Source: Bradyrhizobium sp. SZCCT0231 (GTDB lineage Bacteria; Pseudomonadota; Alphaproteobacteria; Rhizobiales; Xanthobacteraceae). From it: a stretch of 64,000 nt of DNA. Made by a program: the position numbers and the translations under genes. The stretch lies in NCBI RefSeq assembly GCF_018130245.1, contig NZ_JAFCKP010000008.1, forward strand, positions 186,001 through 250,000, in the 5' to 3' direction. Within the stretch, counting starts at the first letter, position 1, and each line of letters begins with the position of its first letter. Shown piece after piece: positions 1 through 9,714 of this stretch. Below the pieces are notes generated by a model. It had not been told where the DNA came from. It searched no databases and saw only the letters and a list, made by a program, of their open reading frames with translations.

Positions 1-2
1 CG

Positions 3-2075
3 GCACCGGTAACGCTGGCCGCCGCGATCGAGAGCGAGCCGAAGCTCCAGGCATTCCGCGATGAAGATCCCGTCGTGGCGCGCGCCTTCGACATCGCCCA
101 GCGCCTCGAAGGCCTGACCCGCCATGCCTCGACCCATGCGGCCGGCATCGTGATCGGCGATCGTCCCCTGAGCGAGCTCGTGCCGCTCTACCGCGATCCC
201 AAATCCGACATGCCGGTGACCCAGTTCAACATGAAATGGGTCGAGCCGGCGGGCCTCGTGAAGTTCGACTTCCTCGGCTTGAAGACGCTCACCGTCCTCG
301 ACGTCGCGGTGAAGCTGCTCAAGCCGCGCGATATCCACATCGATCTCGCCACGCTGCCGATCGACGATGCCGAGAGTTACCAGATGCTGGCGCGCGGCGA
401 CGTGGTCGGCGTGTTCCAGGTTGAAAGCCAGGGCATGCGGCGCGCGCTGATCGACATGCGCCCGGACCGTTTCGAGGACATCATTGCACTGGTCGCGCTC
501 TATCGCCCGGGTCCGATGGCGAACATCCCGACCTATTGCGCGCGCAAGCACGGCGACGAGGAGCCGGAATATCTGCACCCCGTGCTGGAGCCGATCCTCA
601 AGGAGACCTTCGGCGTCATCATCTACCAGGAACAGGTGATGCAGATCGCGCAGGTGATGTCGGGCTATTCGCTCGGCGACGCCGACCTCTTGCGCCGCGC
701 CATGGGCAAGAAGATCCGCGCCGAGATGGACAAGCAGCGCGACATCTTCGTCGCGGGCGCGGTGAAGAACGGCGTGCCGAAGGGGCAGGCCGAGACCATC
801 TTCGAGCTGCTGGCGAAGTTCGCCGACTACGGCTTCAACAAGAGCCACGCGGCGGCCTACGCGCTGGTATCCTACCACACCGCCTACATGAAGGCGCATT
901 ATCCGGTGGAGTTCATCGCGGCGTCGATGACGCTCGATCTCAACAACACCGACAAGCTCTCCGAATTCCGCTCCGAGGCGCAGCGCCTCGGCATCAAGGT
1001 CGAGCCACCGAACATCAACCGGTCGGGGGCAACCTTCGAGGTCGGCGAGAAGACCATTTACTACGCGCTCGCCGCCCTCAAAGGCGTCGGCATTCAGGCG
1101 ATCGAGCAGATCATCGAGGAGCGTACCAAGCGCGGGGTGTTCACCTCGCTCGCCGACTTCGCCGCGCGCGTCAATCCGCGTGCGATCAACAAGCGCATCA
1201 TCGAGAGCCTGGCTGCCGCCGGCGCCTTCGACACGCTGGAGCCGAACCGCGCCCGCGTCTTCGCCGGCGCGGACTCGATCCTGGCCGCCTGCCAGCGCGC
1301 GCATCAGGCCGAGACCATCGGCCAGAACGACATGTTCGGCATGTCGGCGGACGCGCCGACCATCATGCTGCCGCAGATCGAACCATGGCTGCCGGCCGAG
1401 CGGCTGCGCCGCGAATACGACGCGATCGGCTTCTTCCTGTCGGGACATCCGCTCGACGATTACGCCACCGTCTTGAAGCGGCTGCGCGTGCAGAGCTGGG
1501 CGGAGTTCTCGCGCGCGGTGAAGACCGGCGCCACCGCCGGCAAGGTCGCCGCGACCGTGGTGTCGCGCATGGAGCGGCGCACCAAGACCGGCAACAAGAT
1601 GGGCATCATGGGGCTTTCCGATCCCACGGGCCACTTTGAGGCAGTGCTGTTCTCGGAAGGCCTTGCGCAATATCGCGACGTGCTTGAGCCGGGTGCCGCC
1701 GTGCTGCTGCAGTTAGGGGCCGAGCTTCAGGGCGATGACGTCCGTGCCCGCGTGCTGCATGCCGAGCCGCTCGATGACGCCGCGGCCAAGACGCAGAAGG
1801 GCCTGCGCATCTTCCTGCGCGACACCAAGCCGCTGGACTCGATCGCCAAGCGTCTCGCCGGACCCGACATGGCGGCCTCGAACGGTGCCGCGCCAAAGGT
1901 CGGGAGTCCCGCGATTGCGCCGCGCTCCAACGGCGACGGCGAGGTCTCGCTGGTGATGATGCTCGACCTCGAGACCGAGGTCGAGATGAAGCTGCCCGGC
2001 CGTTTCAAGGTTTCGCCGCAGATCGCCGGCGCGATCAAGGCGGTCGCGGGCGTGGTGGACGTGCAGCAGCTCTGA
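3..2075 (+). CDS. dnaE: DNA polymerase III subunit alpha, C-terminal part (5' end outside window)
   Basis: This is the replicative polymerase catalytic subunit, cut by the window edge. The reading frame is already open at base 3 and continues to TGA at 2073-2075, giving about 690 residues of a protein normally near 1,170. The PHP domain and the first two catalytic aspartates lie upstream. The third palm aspartate should be the one in KFDFLGLKTLT, which is present. The fingers segment with DADLLRRAMGKK, the tandem helix-hairpin-helix region and the C-terminal OB-fold (around GKVAATVVSRMERR) follow. The GTG at 75 is an internal codon and not the start. No frameshift is visible. Confidence 0.95.
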   Translation, partial: APVTLAAAIESEPKLQAFRDEDPVVARAFDIAQRLEGLTRHASTHAAGIVIGDRPLSELVPLYRDPKSDMPVTQFNMKWVEPAGLVKFDFLGLKTLTVLDVAVKLLKPRDIHIDLATLPIDDAESYQMLARGDVVGVFQVESQGMRRALIDMRPDRFEDIIALVALYRPGPMANIPTYCARKHGDEEPEYLHPVLEPILKETFGVIIYQEQVMQIAQVMSGYSLGDADLLRRAMGKKIRAEMDKQRDIFVAGAVKNGVPKGQAETIFELLAKFADYGFNKSHAAAYALVSYHTAYMKAHYPVEFIAASMTLDLNNTDKLSEFRSEAQRLGIKVEPPNINRSGATFEVGEKTIYYALAALKGVGIQAIEQIIEERTKRGVFTSLADFAARVNPRAINKRIIESLAAAGAFDTLEPNRARVFAGADSILAACQRAHQAETIGQNDMFGMSADAPTIMLPQIEPWLPAERLRREYDAIGFFLSGHPLDDYATVLKRLRVQSWAEFSRAVKTGATAGKVAATVVSRMERRTKTGNKMGIMGLSDPTGHFEAVLFSEGLAQYRDVLEPGAAVLLQLGAELQGDDVRARVLHAEPLDDAAAKTQKGLRIFLRDTKPLDSIAKRLAGPDMAASNGAAPKVGSPAIAPRSNGDGEVSLVMMLDLETEVEMKLPGRFKVSPQIAGAIKAVAGVVDVQQL

Positions 2076-2205
2076 CGTTGCCTGCACCGCCGCAAACCAA
2101 AGCTTAACTATTTGGCCCGCACCTGGTTTCGAAGCCGGTCGAGCGCAGCTATCAGTTGTTTCCTCGACCACCTCGTTCGGCGGGAAGCCAGGAAGAACAA
2201 CAGCC

Positions 2206-2949
2206 ATGTGCGACAAATGCTCTGAAAATCTGCATCAACCTGTTGCTCCCTCCCGGCGCTCCATGATGCTGTTTGCCACCTCGGCGCTTGCGGCGGCGGC
2301 GTTCGGCGGGGCCGCGTCGGCCAAGGAGGCAAAGGTGCCGCCGAAGCCGCAGAACGTGCTGTCGCCCGATGCGGCGCTGAAGCGGCTGATGGAGGGAAAT
2401 GCGCGCTACGTCTCGGGCGTGTCGCGCCGCCACGACTTCAAGCACGAGCGCGAGGCATTGGTCGGCGGCCAGAATCCCTACGCGGCCGTCTTGAGCTGCG
2501 CCGATTCGCGCATCGCGCCCGAATATGCCTTCGACACCGGACGCGGAGACCTGTTCGTGTGCCGCGTCGCCGGGAATTTCGCAGGCGATGAAACGGTCGC
2601 CAGCATGGAGTACACGGTCGCCGTGCTCGGCACGCCCGTGATCCTGGTGCTCGGCCATGACAATTGCGGCGCCGTCGATGCGACCATCAAATCGTTGAAG
2701 GACGACAAGCCGCAGCCGGGGCACATTCCCTTGCTCGTCGCCGCGATCGCGCCGGCGGTGAAGACGGCGGCCCAGCAGAGCGGGAACGCGCTCGACAACG
2801 CCATCCGTCAGAATGTCCTCGACAACGTCGCCAAGCTGAAATCGGCCACCCCGATCCTCAATGCGGCGGTCGAGCAGGGCAAGCTCAAGGTGGTCGGCGG
2901 TCTCTATCGGCTGAGGACCGGGACGGTCGAGTTGCTCGCCCAGGGCTAA
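2206..2949 (+). CDS. Exported beta-class carbonic anhydrase
   Basis: A 247-residue beta-carbonic anhydrase interconverting CO2 and bicarbonate. The zinc ligands are visible as Cys98 and Asp100 in SCADSR and His151 and Cys154 in HDNCGA, so it should be active. Unlike most beta enzymes it has an N-terminal export signal: SRRSMM followed by a hydrophobic Ala-rich stretch ending near AASA (residues 16-39), which looks like a Tat signal. It should therefore work in the periplasm. The first residues MCDKCSEN contain a Cys pair of unknown role. The ATG at 2206 has an AGGAAG ribosome binding site about 10 bases upstream. It stands alone after dnaE with a 130 bp gap. Confidence 0.9.
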   Translation: MCDKCSENLHQPVAPSRRSMMLFATSALAAAAFGGAASAKEAKVPPKPQNVLSPDAALKRLMEGNARYVSGVSRRHDFKHEREALVGGQNPYAAVLSCADSRIAPEYAFDTGRGDLFVCRVAGNFAGDETVASMEYTVAVLGTPVILVLGHDNCGAVDATIKSLKDDKPQPGHIPLLVAAIAPAVKTAAQQSGNALDNAIRQNVLDNVAKLKSATPILNAAVEQGKLKVVGGLYRLRTGTVELLAQG

Positions 2950-3092
2950 AGCCCGGCGTCTGGAGCATCGGGCGTCGTGTGCTGCAGCTCCGACGCCCGG
3001 ACTTCGCCATCTACGCAATGGTTGCCGGACGTTGTTGCAACCTGTCGCTGATTCCAGCTAGCATGCTTCCGGGGAATGGGCTGGGGTGTGCG

Positions 3093-3620
3093 ATGCTGCG
3101 ACGGGGCGCGTTGTTGTTGGCCGTAGGTGCGGTGCTGGTGGGCTGTGTCAGCGATCGGGTCGGAACCGACTTTGCCTCTGTGTCAAAAAAGGTCGGGCCT
3201 CCGCGCGCCGGACACTCGCGCGTCGTCCTGCTCCAGGACAAGAGGAACGGCCTCAGTATGGCCATCTGCGCCTGCGAGGTGAAGCTCGACGGTGCGGCGC
3301 TCGGCAAGATCGTAGCCGGGAAATATGCCTATGCCGATCGTCCCGCGGGTCGCCACGAATTGCTGGTGACGGAGCTGATGTTTCCGGGCGACACCAAGCG
3401 CGAGATCGTGATGGAAGCCGGCCGGACGCATTTCTATCTCATCAAGAGCAGTCCCAGGCACGATGCCGCGACGGGCGGCGCGGTCCTCGGCGGCTTGGTC
3501 GGGCTTGCAGCCGTTTCCATCGCGACGGCAGGAGAGGCGAATCCCGGGCCGGCCGAACTCGTTGCGCTGGACGAGGCGACCGCGCGAACGAAGCTCGCCG
3601 AGCTGCAAGCTGTGGAGTAA
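3093..3620 (+). CDS. Small lipoprotein, DUF2846-like
   Basis: A 175-residue protein with a lipoprotein signal: basic start MLRRG, hydrophobic core and lipobox LVGC with Cys18, so it is probably lipid-anchored facing the periplasm. The body, with a short beta-rich repeat around KLDGAALGKI, GKYAYAD and AGRTHFYLIK, resembles the DUF2846 family of small lipoproteins. A glycine-rich hydrophobic patch lies near residues 128-145. The ATG at 3093 is preferred over the upstream in-frame ATG at 3063 because it places the signal peptide correctly and has a purine-rich GGGG stretch before it. The function of this family is unknown. Confidence 0.7.
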   Translation: MLRRGALLLAVGAVLVGCVSDRVGTDFASVSKKVGPPRAGHSRVVLLQDKRNGLSMAICACEVKLDGAALGKIVAGKYAYADRPAGRHELLVTELMFPGDTKREIVMEAGRTHFYLIKSSPRHDAATGGAVLGGLVGLAAVSIATAGEANPGPAELVALDEATARTKLAELQAVE

Positions 3621-3773
3621 GGTAGGGCTGCCTTGAGGCTGACCTGAAGCTGACGCCAGCAGCCGCGTGGCCACGCCGACGCCTCAATCCGAGCTTTTCG
3701 TTCAACCGCCGTTCAGCCGGCTGCGCGCCTGATGCGTGGTGGCACCTCAACTACAATAGCGGGCAAGCAAGCC

Positions 3774-6602
3774 ATGCGTGGGACGCTCAGAGCCTTCATC
3801 TGCCTTCTGCTGCCGATCGTGGCCGTTGCCGCCGGCGTGCCGGACCAGGCGCGCGCGCAGCAGCCGGAAAAGCGCATTGCACTCGTGGTCGGCAACGGCG
3901 CCTATGCCAAATCGCCGCTGGCAACGACGGCCAATGATGCCGGCCTGATCGCGCAGACGCTCCAGGCGGCCGGCTTCGACGTGGTCGGCGCGCGCGATCT
4001 CGACGGCGACACGCTGCGCAAGAGCTTGCGCGATTTCATCCAGAAGGCGCAGGCTTCCGGCCCCGGCACCGTCGCGATGCTTTATCTCGCCGGCTACGGC
4101 GTGCAGCTTGCCGGCGAGAACTATTTCATCCCGGTCGATTCCAACATCACCCGCGACACCGACATACCGACCGAGGCCCTGCGCATCAGCGACTATGCGC
4201 GCCAGCTCGCGTCCATTCCGCTCAAGGCCAACATCGTCGTGCTCGACGCGGCCCGCGCGCAGCCCTTCATCGAGGGCGGTCAGCCGATCGCGAGCGGTCT
4301 GGCGCTGGTCGAGCCCGAGGCGAACATGCTGATCGCCTTCAACGCGGCACCCGGCACGGTGGCGCCGGAGGAGCCGGGGCCTTATGGCATCTATGCACAG
4401 TCGCTCGCCGAGATGATCCGCACCGGCGGCCTGCCGCTGCCCGAGGTGTTCGACCGCGTTCGCCTGCGCGTCAACGAGGCCTCCAAGGGCGCGCAGGTGC
4501 CCTGGAACGAGCAGAAGATATCGGCGCAATTCTCGTTCTTCGAACGTGGGCCCGATGCGCCGCCGGAGGCGGCGCCCGACCAGGTCGCCGCGATCCGCAA
4601 CAAGCCGATCCGCGATCTCGGGGTGCAGGATGCCTATGCCGCCGCGCTCGAGCGCGACACGCTGGCGGCCTATGAGGAGTTTCTCGCGGCCTATCCAGGC
4701 GATCCGCTGTCGAAGCGCGTCATGGCCATCGTCGCCGCCCGCCGCGAAGCCATCACCTGGCGGCGGACCTATCGGACCGACACGCCGGAGGCCTATTGGT
4801 CGTATCTGCGCCGCTATCCGCGCGGGCCGCATGCGGCGGATGCGCGGCGCCGCCTTGCGATCCTCACCGCGCCGGCCGAGCCGCCGCCGACCTTTGCGAT
4901 GATCGACTACGACGTGCCGCCACCGCCGCCGGAGGAGGTGGTCTATGTCGATCGCCCGGTGCTGTATTTCAGCGATCCCGATTTCGGCTTCGCGCCGCCA
5001 CCGCCGCCGCCGGTCTACTATCTGCCGCCGCCGCCGCCGGATTTCGTGGTGCTGCCGCCGCCGCTGCCCGTTGTCGGCCTGTTCGTGCTGCCGCAGCCGG
5101 TGTTCGTGCCGATCCCGGTGTTCGTCAGGCCGCCGGTCTATGTCGCGCCGCCGCCGAACAACATCATCTACCAGAACATCCACAACACGACGGTCATCAA
5201 CACCGTGATCAACCGGCCACCGGCGCCGCCGCCGGCCACGGGGCCGGCGCCTGGACCGGGCAATCTGGCGCCGGCCGTTGCCGGCCGCGCCACGCCGGCA
5301 GGTCCCGCCGTGCCGCAGGCGGTCACGCAACGCGCCGCCCTGATTCAGCAGGGCAAGGTGCCGATGCCGCCGAGCGCAACGATCCAGCCGACGGCGAGGC
5401 CGGGTATCCCGGCACCGGCTCCGGCCAATGTCGCTCCTGGCACGACAGCGCAGCCGCCGGCTGCGGCCGGGCTGCCGCAGGCCAATACGTTGCCGGCACC
5501 GGCAGCTCCCGGCCGCCCGCCGGCCGGGGCGGGGGCGGCGCCCGGTGCTGTCACGCCGAGTGGCACACCCAGTCCGACCGCGACGGCCCCTGCCGCCAAC
5601 GCTCCAGCTGCGACCCCGCCAGCGCAAGCGCCGACCAAGCTACCGCAGGCCAATACGTTGCCGGCACCGGGAGCTCCCGGTCGCCCGCCGGCCGGGGCGG
5701 GGGCGACGCCCGGTGCTGTCACGCCAAGTGGCGCCCCCAGTCCGACCGCGACGGCCCCTGCCGCCAACGCTCCAGCTGCGACCCCGCCAGTGCAAGCGCC
5801 GACCAAGCTGCCGCAGGCCAATACGTTGCCGGTACCCGGAACCCCTGGCGGACCGCCGCCGCCGGCCGGGGCAGGGCGCGCGCCCGGCAATGTCCCGTCT
5901 CATGGCAAACCCGCTGCGACCGCCACGGCGCCCACCGGCAACGTCCCGCCGGTGCCGCCGAACGCGGCAACCGCTACGGCGCCCAACCACCCGCCGGCTC
6001 CCGGAAGTGCGACGACACCGTCCGCGGGCCTGCCCAGGCCGCCGGGAGCAACGACCCCGCCGGCGCCTGACGCGCGCGGCCGGCCGGCCGGGCTCCAGCC
6101 GGGTGCTTTGCCGCCGCCGAGCGCGGCCACCGGCAAGCCGGCCGTCCCGACCACGGTCAAACCCGCGACACCTCCACCGCCGCCAGTGGCGGCGCGGGCA
6201 CCGTCCGGAGCTCAGGATCATCGGCCCGCGCCACCGCCGCCGCAGGCCGCCAAGCCTGCCGCGCCACCACCGCCTCCTCAGGCCCTGGCAAGACCGACGC
6301 CGCCGCCTCCGCCCCGGGTTGCACCGCCCCCGCCGCCGCGAGCTGCGCCGCCGCCCGTGGCCGTGGCTCGACCGGCGCCACCGCCGCCTGTTGCCCGGCC
6401 GGCGCCGCCTCCGCCAGCGATGGCGCGGCCGGCACCACCACCGCCGCCTGTCGCACGGCCAGCGCCGCCGCCGCCACCACCTCCGGTCGCCCGACCGGCG
6501 CCGCCGCCGATGGCCGCAGCGCCGCATCCGGCGCCGCATGCGCCTCCGCGGCCGGCCGGCCCGCCACCGAAGAGCTGCCCGCCGGGCCAGCCAAAGTGCT
6601 AG
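3774..6602 (+). CDS. Exported caspase-like pseudoenzyme with long proline-rich tail
   Basis: A 942-residue protein. Residues 1-28 form a signal peptide ending near ARAQ. Residues 33-275 match the caspase (peptidase C14) fold: RIALVVGNGAY opens the domain, and AGENYFIPVD and ANIVVLDAA carry the usual strands. At the catalytic positions, the family's GHG is GYG (Tyr108) and the DACR of the active-site Cys is DAAR (Ala160), so both dyad residues are missing and proteolysis is unlikely. Residues ~290-365 are helical and repeat-like. From ~375 to the end the chain is mostly Pro, Ala and Gly, including a 56-residue tandem repeat, and ends in a short segment with two Cys. It is probably a periplasmic or envelope-spanning binding protein. 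An in-frame ATG at 3732 is an alternative start, but 3774 places the signal peptide at the N-terminus. Confidence 0.8.
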   Translation: MRGTLRAFICLLLPIVAVAAGVPDQARAQQPEKRIALVVGNGAYAKSPLATTANDAGLIAQTLQAAGFDVVGARDLDGDTLRKSLRDFIQKAQASGPGTVAMLYLAGYGVQLAGENYFIPVDSNITRDTDIPTEALRISDYARQLASIPLKANIVVLDAARAQPFIEGGQPIASGLALVEPEANMLIAFNAAPGTVAPEEPGPYGIYAQSLAEMIRTGGLPLPEVFDRVRLRVNEASKGAQVPWNEQKISAQFSFFERGPDAPPEAAPDQVAAIRNKPIRDLGVQDAYAAALERDTLAAYEEFLAAYPGDPLSKRVMAIVAARREAITWRRTYRTDTPEAYWSYLRRYPRGPHAADARRRLAILTAPAEPPPTFAMIDYDVPPPPPEEVVYVDRPVLYFSDPDFGFAPPPPPPVYYLPPPPPDFVVLPPPLPVVGLFVLPQPVFVPIPVFVRPPVYVAPPPNNIIYQNIHNTTVINTVINRPPAPPPATGPAPGPGNLAPAVAGRATPAGPAVPQAVTQRAALIQQGKVPMPPSATIQPTARPGIPAPAPANVAPGTTAQPPAAAGLPQANTLPAPAAPGRPPAGAGAAPGAVTPSGTPSPTATAPAANAPAATPPAQAPTKLPQANTLPAPGAPGRPPAGAGATPGAVTPSGAPSPTATAPAANAPAATPPVQAPTKLPQANTLPVPGTPGGPPPPAGAGRAPGNVPSHGKPAATATAPTGNVPPVPPNAATATAPNHPPAPGSATTPSAGLPRPPGATTPPAPDARGRPAGLQPGALPPPSAATGKPAVPTTVKPATPPPPPVAARAPSGAQDHRPAPPPPQAAKPAAPPPPPQALARPTPPPPPRVAPPPPPRAAPPPVAVARPAPPPPVARPAPPPPAMARPAPPPPPVARPAPPPPPPPVARPAPPPMAAAPHPAPHAPPRPAGPPPKSCPPGQPKC
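5472..5890 (+). repeat. Tandem 168-bp in-frame repeat in the proline-rich coding region
   Basis: Units begin at 5472, 5640 and 5808, an exact 168-base period (56 codons). Each starts with codons for LPQANTLP and continues with APGRPPAGAG and a Thr/Ala/Pro-rich part. The first two units are complete and nearly identical; the third diverges after about 80 bases. The period is a multiple of three, so copy-number change would keep the frame. Confidence 0.85.
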
Positions 6603-6673
6603 GAGGCTCAAGGGGCAGGGGACGCTGGGAAGCGACTGCAGCCTAGAGGCGTCCCGAAAGGCCCCGTATTTCC

Positions 6674-6701
6674 TTGCTTCTGGCCGAAATGGCGCTATAT
6701 A
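6674..6701 (+). promoter_or_regulatory. Putative sigma-70 promoter of rpsB
   Basis: A TTGCTT box at 6674-6679 and a TATATA box at 6696-6701 are separated by 16 bases, close to the housekeeping consensus. The -10 box lies in a perfect 14-bp palindrome (6692-6705). The inferred transcript would carry a leader of roughly 105 bases before the rpsB ATG. Confidence 0.5.
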
Positions 6702-6815
6702 GCGCGCCATCTCACACGGAAACATGGCTCACAAGGGCCGTCCGGTGGCAACCGGGGCGAGAACGCTCCGTTTTGCTCACACGTTTCCGGAGGAACCAAC
6801 CGGAGAATTAGAACG

Positions 6816-7811
6816 ATGGCACTACCCGATTTCACCATGCGTCAGTTGCTTGAAGCTGGCGTGCACTTTGGCCACCAGTCTCATCGCTGGAATCCGAAAA
6901 TGGCTCCGTTCATTTTCGGCACCCGCAACAACATCCACATCGTCGACCTCGCCCAGACCGTGCCGATGCTGCACCAGGCCCTCCAGGCCGTCAGCGACAC
7001 GGTGGCCAAGGGCGGCCGCATCCTGTTCGTCGGCACCAAGCGCCAGGCGCAGGACGGCGTTGCCGATGCTGCCAAGCGTTGCGCGCAGTATTTCGTCAAT
7101 TCGCGCTGGCTCGGCGGCACGCTGACCAACTGGAAGACGATCTCGGCCTCGATCAAGCGCCTGCGTCACCTCGACGACGTGCTCTCGGGCGGCGAAGCCA
7201 ATTCCTACACGAAGAAGGAGCGCCTGACGCTTCAGCGCGAGCGCGACAAGCTCGACCGCTCGCTCGGCGGCATCAAGGACATGGGCGGTCTGCCCGACCT
7301 GATCTTCGTGATCGACACCAACAAGGAAGACATCGCGATCCAGGAGGCCCAGCGCCTCAACATCCCGGTCGCCGCGATCGTCGACACCAATTCGGACCCG
7401 AAGGGCATCACCTATGTGGTGCCCGGCAATGACGACGCTGGCCGCGCCATTTCGCTGTACTGCGATCTCATCGCGCGTGCGGCGATCGACGGCATCTCGC
7501 GCGCCCAGGGCGATTCGGGCATCGACATCGGCGCCTCGGTTCGTCCGGCCGCCGAAGAGCTGCCGGCGGCATCCTCGAGCGGCTTCCAGGGCCTGGCCGG
7601 TCCGCGCGGCACCGCCGACGACCTCAAGAAGCTCCCGGGCGTGTCGGGCGCGATCGAGAAGAAGTTCAACGACCTCGGCATCTTCCACTACTGGCAGCTC
7701 GCCGAGCTCGACCACGACACCGCTCACACGATCGGCGAAGAAGTCGGTCTGCCGAGCCGCGCGGATGCCTGGGTGGCCAAGGCCAAGGCGCTGACCGCGG
7801 AAGCGGAATAG
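6816..7811 (+). CDS. rpsB: 30S ribosomal protein S2
   Basis: S2 binds the 30S subunit near the platform and is needed for S1 attachment. The N-terminus ([13 protein letters not shown]) and the FVGTKRQAQ and [14 protein letters not shown] blocks are diagnostic. At 331 residues it is about 90 longer than the E. coli protein. The extra C-terminal part (from about residue 245) contains a helix-hairpin-helix-like segment around [19 protein letters not shown] and [11 protein letters not shown], an extension I associate with alphaproteobacterial S2. The start ATG at 6816 is preceded by GGAG about 10 bases upstream. It heads the rpsB-tsf-pyrH-frr cluster. Confidence 0.96.
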   Translation: MALPDFTMRQLLEAGVHFGHQSHRWNPKMAPFIFGTRNNIHIVDLAQTVPMLHQALQAVSDTVAKGGRILFVGTKRQAQDGVADAAKRCAQYFVNSRWLGGTLTNWKTISASIKRLRHLDDVLSGGEANSYTKKERLTLQRERDKLDRSLGGIKDMGGLPDLIFVIDTNKEDIAIQEAQRLNIPVAAIVDTNSDPKGITYVVPGNDDAGRAISLYCDLIARAAIDGISRAQGDSGIDIGASVRPAAEELPAASSSGFQGLAGPRGTADDLKKLPGVSGAIEKKFNDLGIFHYWQLAELDHDTAHTIGEEVGLPSRADAWVAKAKALTAEAE

Positions 7812-7944
7812 TCAAAAAGAGCGATGGGTTGGCCGGATAGGATCCGGCCACCATTTCAGTTGACGCGAATCCCTGAGATGGACCGCGGCGGGGCGATTGG
7901 ATGCCACGCCGCGGCAAACCGGCAGGCACAAAGGATTTTCAACG

Positions 7945-8868
7945 ATGGCAACGATCACAGCTGCGATGGTCAAGGACCTGCGCGAGTCCACCGGCGCAGG
8001 CATGATGGACTGCAAGGCCGCTCTGACCGAGAACGACGGCAACATGGAAGCGGCGCAGGACTGGCTGCGCAAGAAGGGTCTGTCCAAGGCCGCCAAGAAG
8101 TCGGGCCGTGTCGCGGCCGAAGGCCTGATCGGTGCGCTCACCAAGGGCACCAAGGGCGTCGTGGTCGAGGTCAACTCCGAGACCGACTTCGTCGCGCGGA
8201 ACGGCCAGTTCCAGGGCCTGGTCAAGATGATCGCCCAGGTCGCCTTCGACGTCGGTGCCGATGTCGAGAAGATCAAGGCCGCCAAGGTCGGCGACGTCAC
8301 GATCGAAACCGCGATCAATGATGCGATTGCCACCATCGGCGAGAACATGACGCTGCGCCGCGCCGCCCAGCTCGAAGTGAGCCAGGGCGTGGTCTCCCAC
8401 TACGTCCACGGGGCCGTCATCGAAGGTGCCGGCAAGATGGGCGTGATCGTGGCGCTGGAATCGCCGGGCAAGGCCGACGAGCTCGCCGCCCTCGGCCGCC
8501 AGATCGCGATGCATGTCGCGGCCACCAACCCGCTGGCGCTCGATCCGTCCGGCCTCGACCCGGCGGTGGTCAAGCGCGAGAAGGACGTGCTTGCCGACAA
8601 ATACCGTCAGCAGGGCAAGCCCGAGAACGTGATCGAGAAGATCGTCGAGTCCGGCCTGAAGACCTACTACAAGGAAGTCTGCCTGCTCGAGCAGGCCTTC
8701 ATCCACGACACCGGCAAGTCGGTGGCGCAGGCGGTGAAGGAGGCCGAGGGCAAGGTCGGCGGCGCTGTGAAGATTGCCGGCTTTGTGCGCTATGCTCTCG
8801 GCGAGGGAATCGAGAAGCAGGAAAGCGACTTCGCGGCCGAAGTCGCCGCGGCCAGCGGCAAGAAGTAA
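7945..8868 (+). CDS. tsf: Translation elongation factor Ts
   Basis: A 307-residue guanine-nucleotide exchange factor that releases GDP from EF-Tu. The UBA-like N-terminus ([19 protein letters not shown]) and the TDFVARN motif that contacts EF-Tu are present, followed by the two core subdomains. The ATG at 7945 gives the standard [10 protein letters not shown] start; an in-frame ATG 48 bases upstream would add a non-homologous leader and is rejected. It lies 133 bases after rpsB, the usual gene order. Confidence 0.96.
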   Translation: MATITAAMVKDLRESTGAGMMDCKAALTENDGNMEAAQDWLRKKGLSKAAKKSGRVAAEGLIGALTKGTKGVVVEVNSETDFVARNGQFQGLVKMIAQVAFDVGADVEKIKAAKVGDVTIETAINDAIATIGENMTLRRAAQLEVSQGVVSHYVHGAVIEGAGKMGVIVALESPGKADELAALGRQIAMHVAATNPLALDPSGLDPAVVKREKDVLADKYRQQGKPENVIEKIVESGLKTYYKEVCLLEQAFIHDTGKSVAQAVKEAEGKVGGAVKIAGFVRYALGEGIEKQESDFAAEVAAASGKK

Positions 8869-8929
8869 GCGCCGGAACGTTCCTTCCGGCGTGCCGCCGG
8901 AGGCGGCGCCCGGACAAGGAAAGTAGCTC

Positions 8930-9646
8930 ATGACTGATCCGGTCTATCGTCGCGTCGTGATCAAGCTGTCCGGCGAATATCTCGCGGGGCAGCAAGGCTT
9001 TGGCATCGATCAGCCGACCGTCGACCGGGTTGCGGACGACCTGATCGCGGCCCGCCATCTCGGCACCGAGGTCGCGGTCGTGATCGGCGGCGGCAACATG
9101 GTCCGCGGTGTCGAGGTCTCCTCCCGCGGAGTGTCGCGCACGACCGGCGACACCATGGGCATGCTCGCCACCATGATGAATTGCCTCGCGCTGGAAGCGG
9201 CGATCGAGCGCAAGGGCACGCCGGCACGGACGTTGTCGGCCTTCGTCATGCCCGAGATATCCGAGCTGTTCACCCGCGCTGCGGCACACAAATACCTCGC
9301 CGAAGGCCGGATCGTGCTGCTCGGCGGCGGGACCGGCAATCCGTTCTTCACCACCGATACGACCGCGGTGCTGCGGGCCGCCGAGATCGGGGCGCAGGTG
9401 GTCCTGAAGGCGACCAATGTCGACGGGGTCTACTCGGCCGACCCGAAGAAGGATCCAACCGCCACGCGGTTCGACCGCCTGACGCATTCGCAGGCGATCG
9501 AGGGCGGCTACAAGGTGATGGATGCGACCGCCTTCGCGCTTGCCCGCGAGACATCGCTGCCTATCATCGTATTCTCGATCGCGGAGCCGGGGTCGATCGG
9601 CGCGATTCTACGTGGCGTCGGCCATGGAACCATCGTCGCCGGCTGA
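8930..9646 (+). CDS. pyrH: Uridylate kinase (UMP kinase)
   Basis: Bacterial UMP kinase of the amino-acid kinase fold, making UDP from UMP in pyrimidine nucleotide synthesis. At 238 residues it has family-typical length. The phosphate-binding KLSGEYL, the glycine loop [10 protein letters not shown], the [13 protein letters not shown] loop and the [13 protein letters not shown] segment are all intact. The start ATG follows GGAAAG. The gene sits between tsf and frr as in most Proteobacteria. Confidence 0.96.
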   Translation: MTDPVYRRVVIKLSGEYLAGQQGFGIDQPTVDRVADDLIAARHLGTEVAVVIGGGNMVRGVEVSSRGVSRTTGDTMGMLATMMNCLALEAAIERKGTPARTLSAFVMPEISELFTRAAAHKYLAEGRIVLLGGGTGNPFFTTDTTAVLRAAEIGAQVVLKATNVDGVYSADPKKDPTATRFDRLTHSQAIEGGYKVMDATAFALARETSLPIIVFSIAEPGSIGAILRGVGHGTIVAG

Positions 9647-9714
9647 CGGCTCGTCTGGCGCGCCCGAAAAGGAAGGGCGCGGAGCGGTCGCCGGGATTTT
9701 GAAGGAGAAACGTG

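Noticed and set aside
3747-5627. 626-codon Arg-rich minus-strand frame opposite the caspase-like gene
   Set aside because: Arg-rich composition is the complement of the Pro/Ala codons; no start signal or homology.
5472-5890. Regularly spaced repeats considered as a possible CRISPR
   Set aside because: The units are 168 bp, contiguous and in coding frame, without unique spacers.
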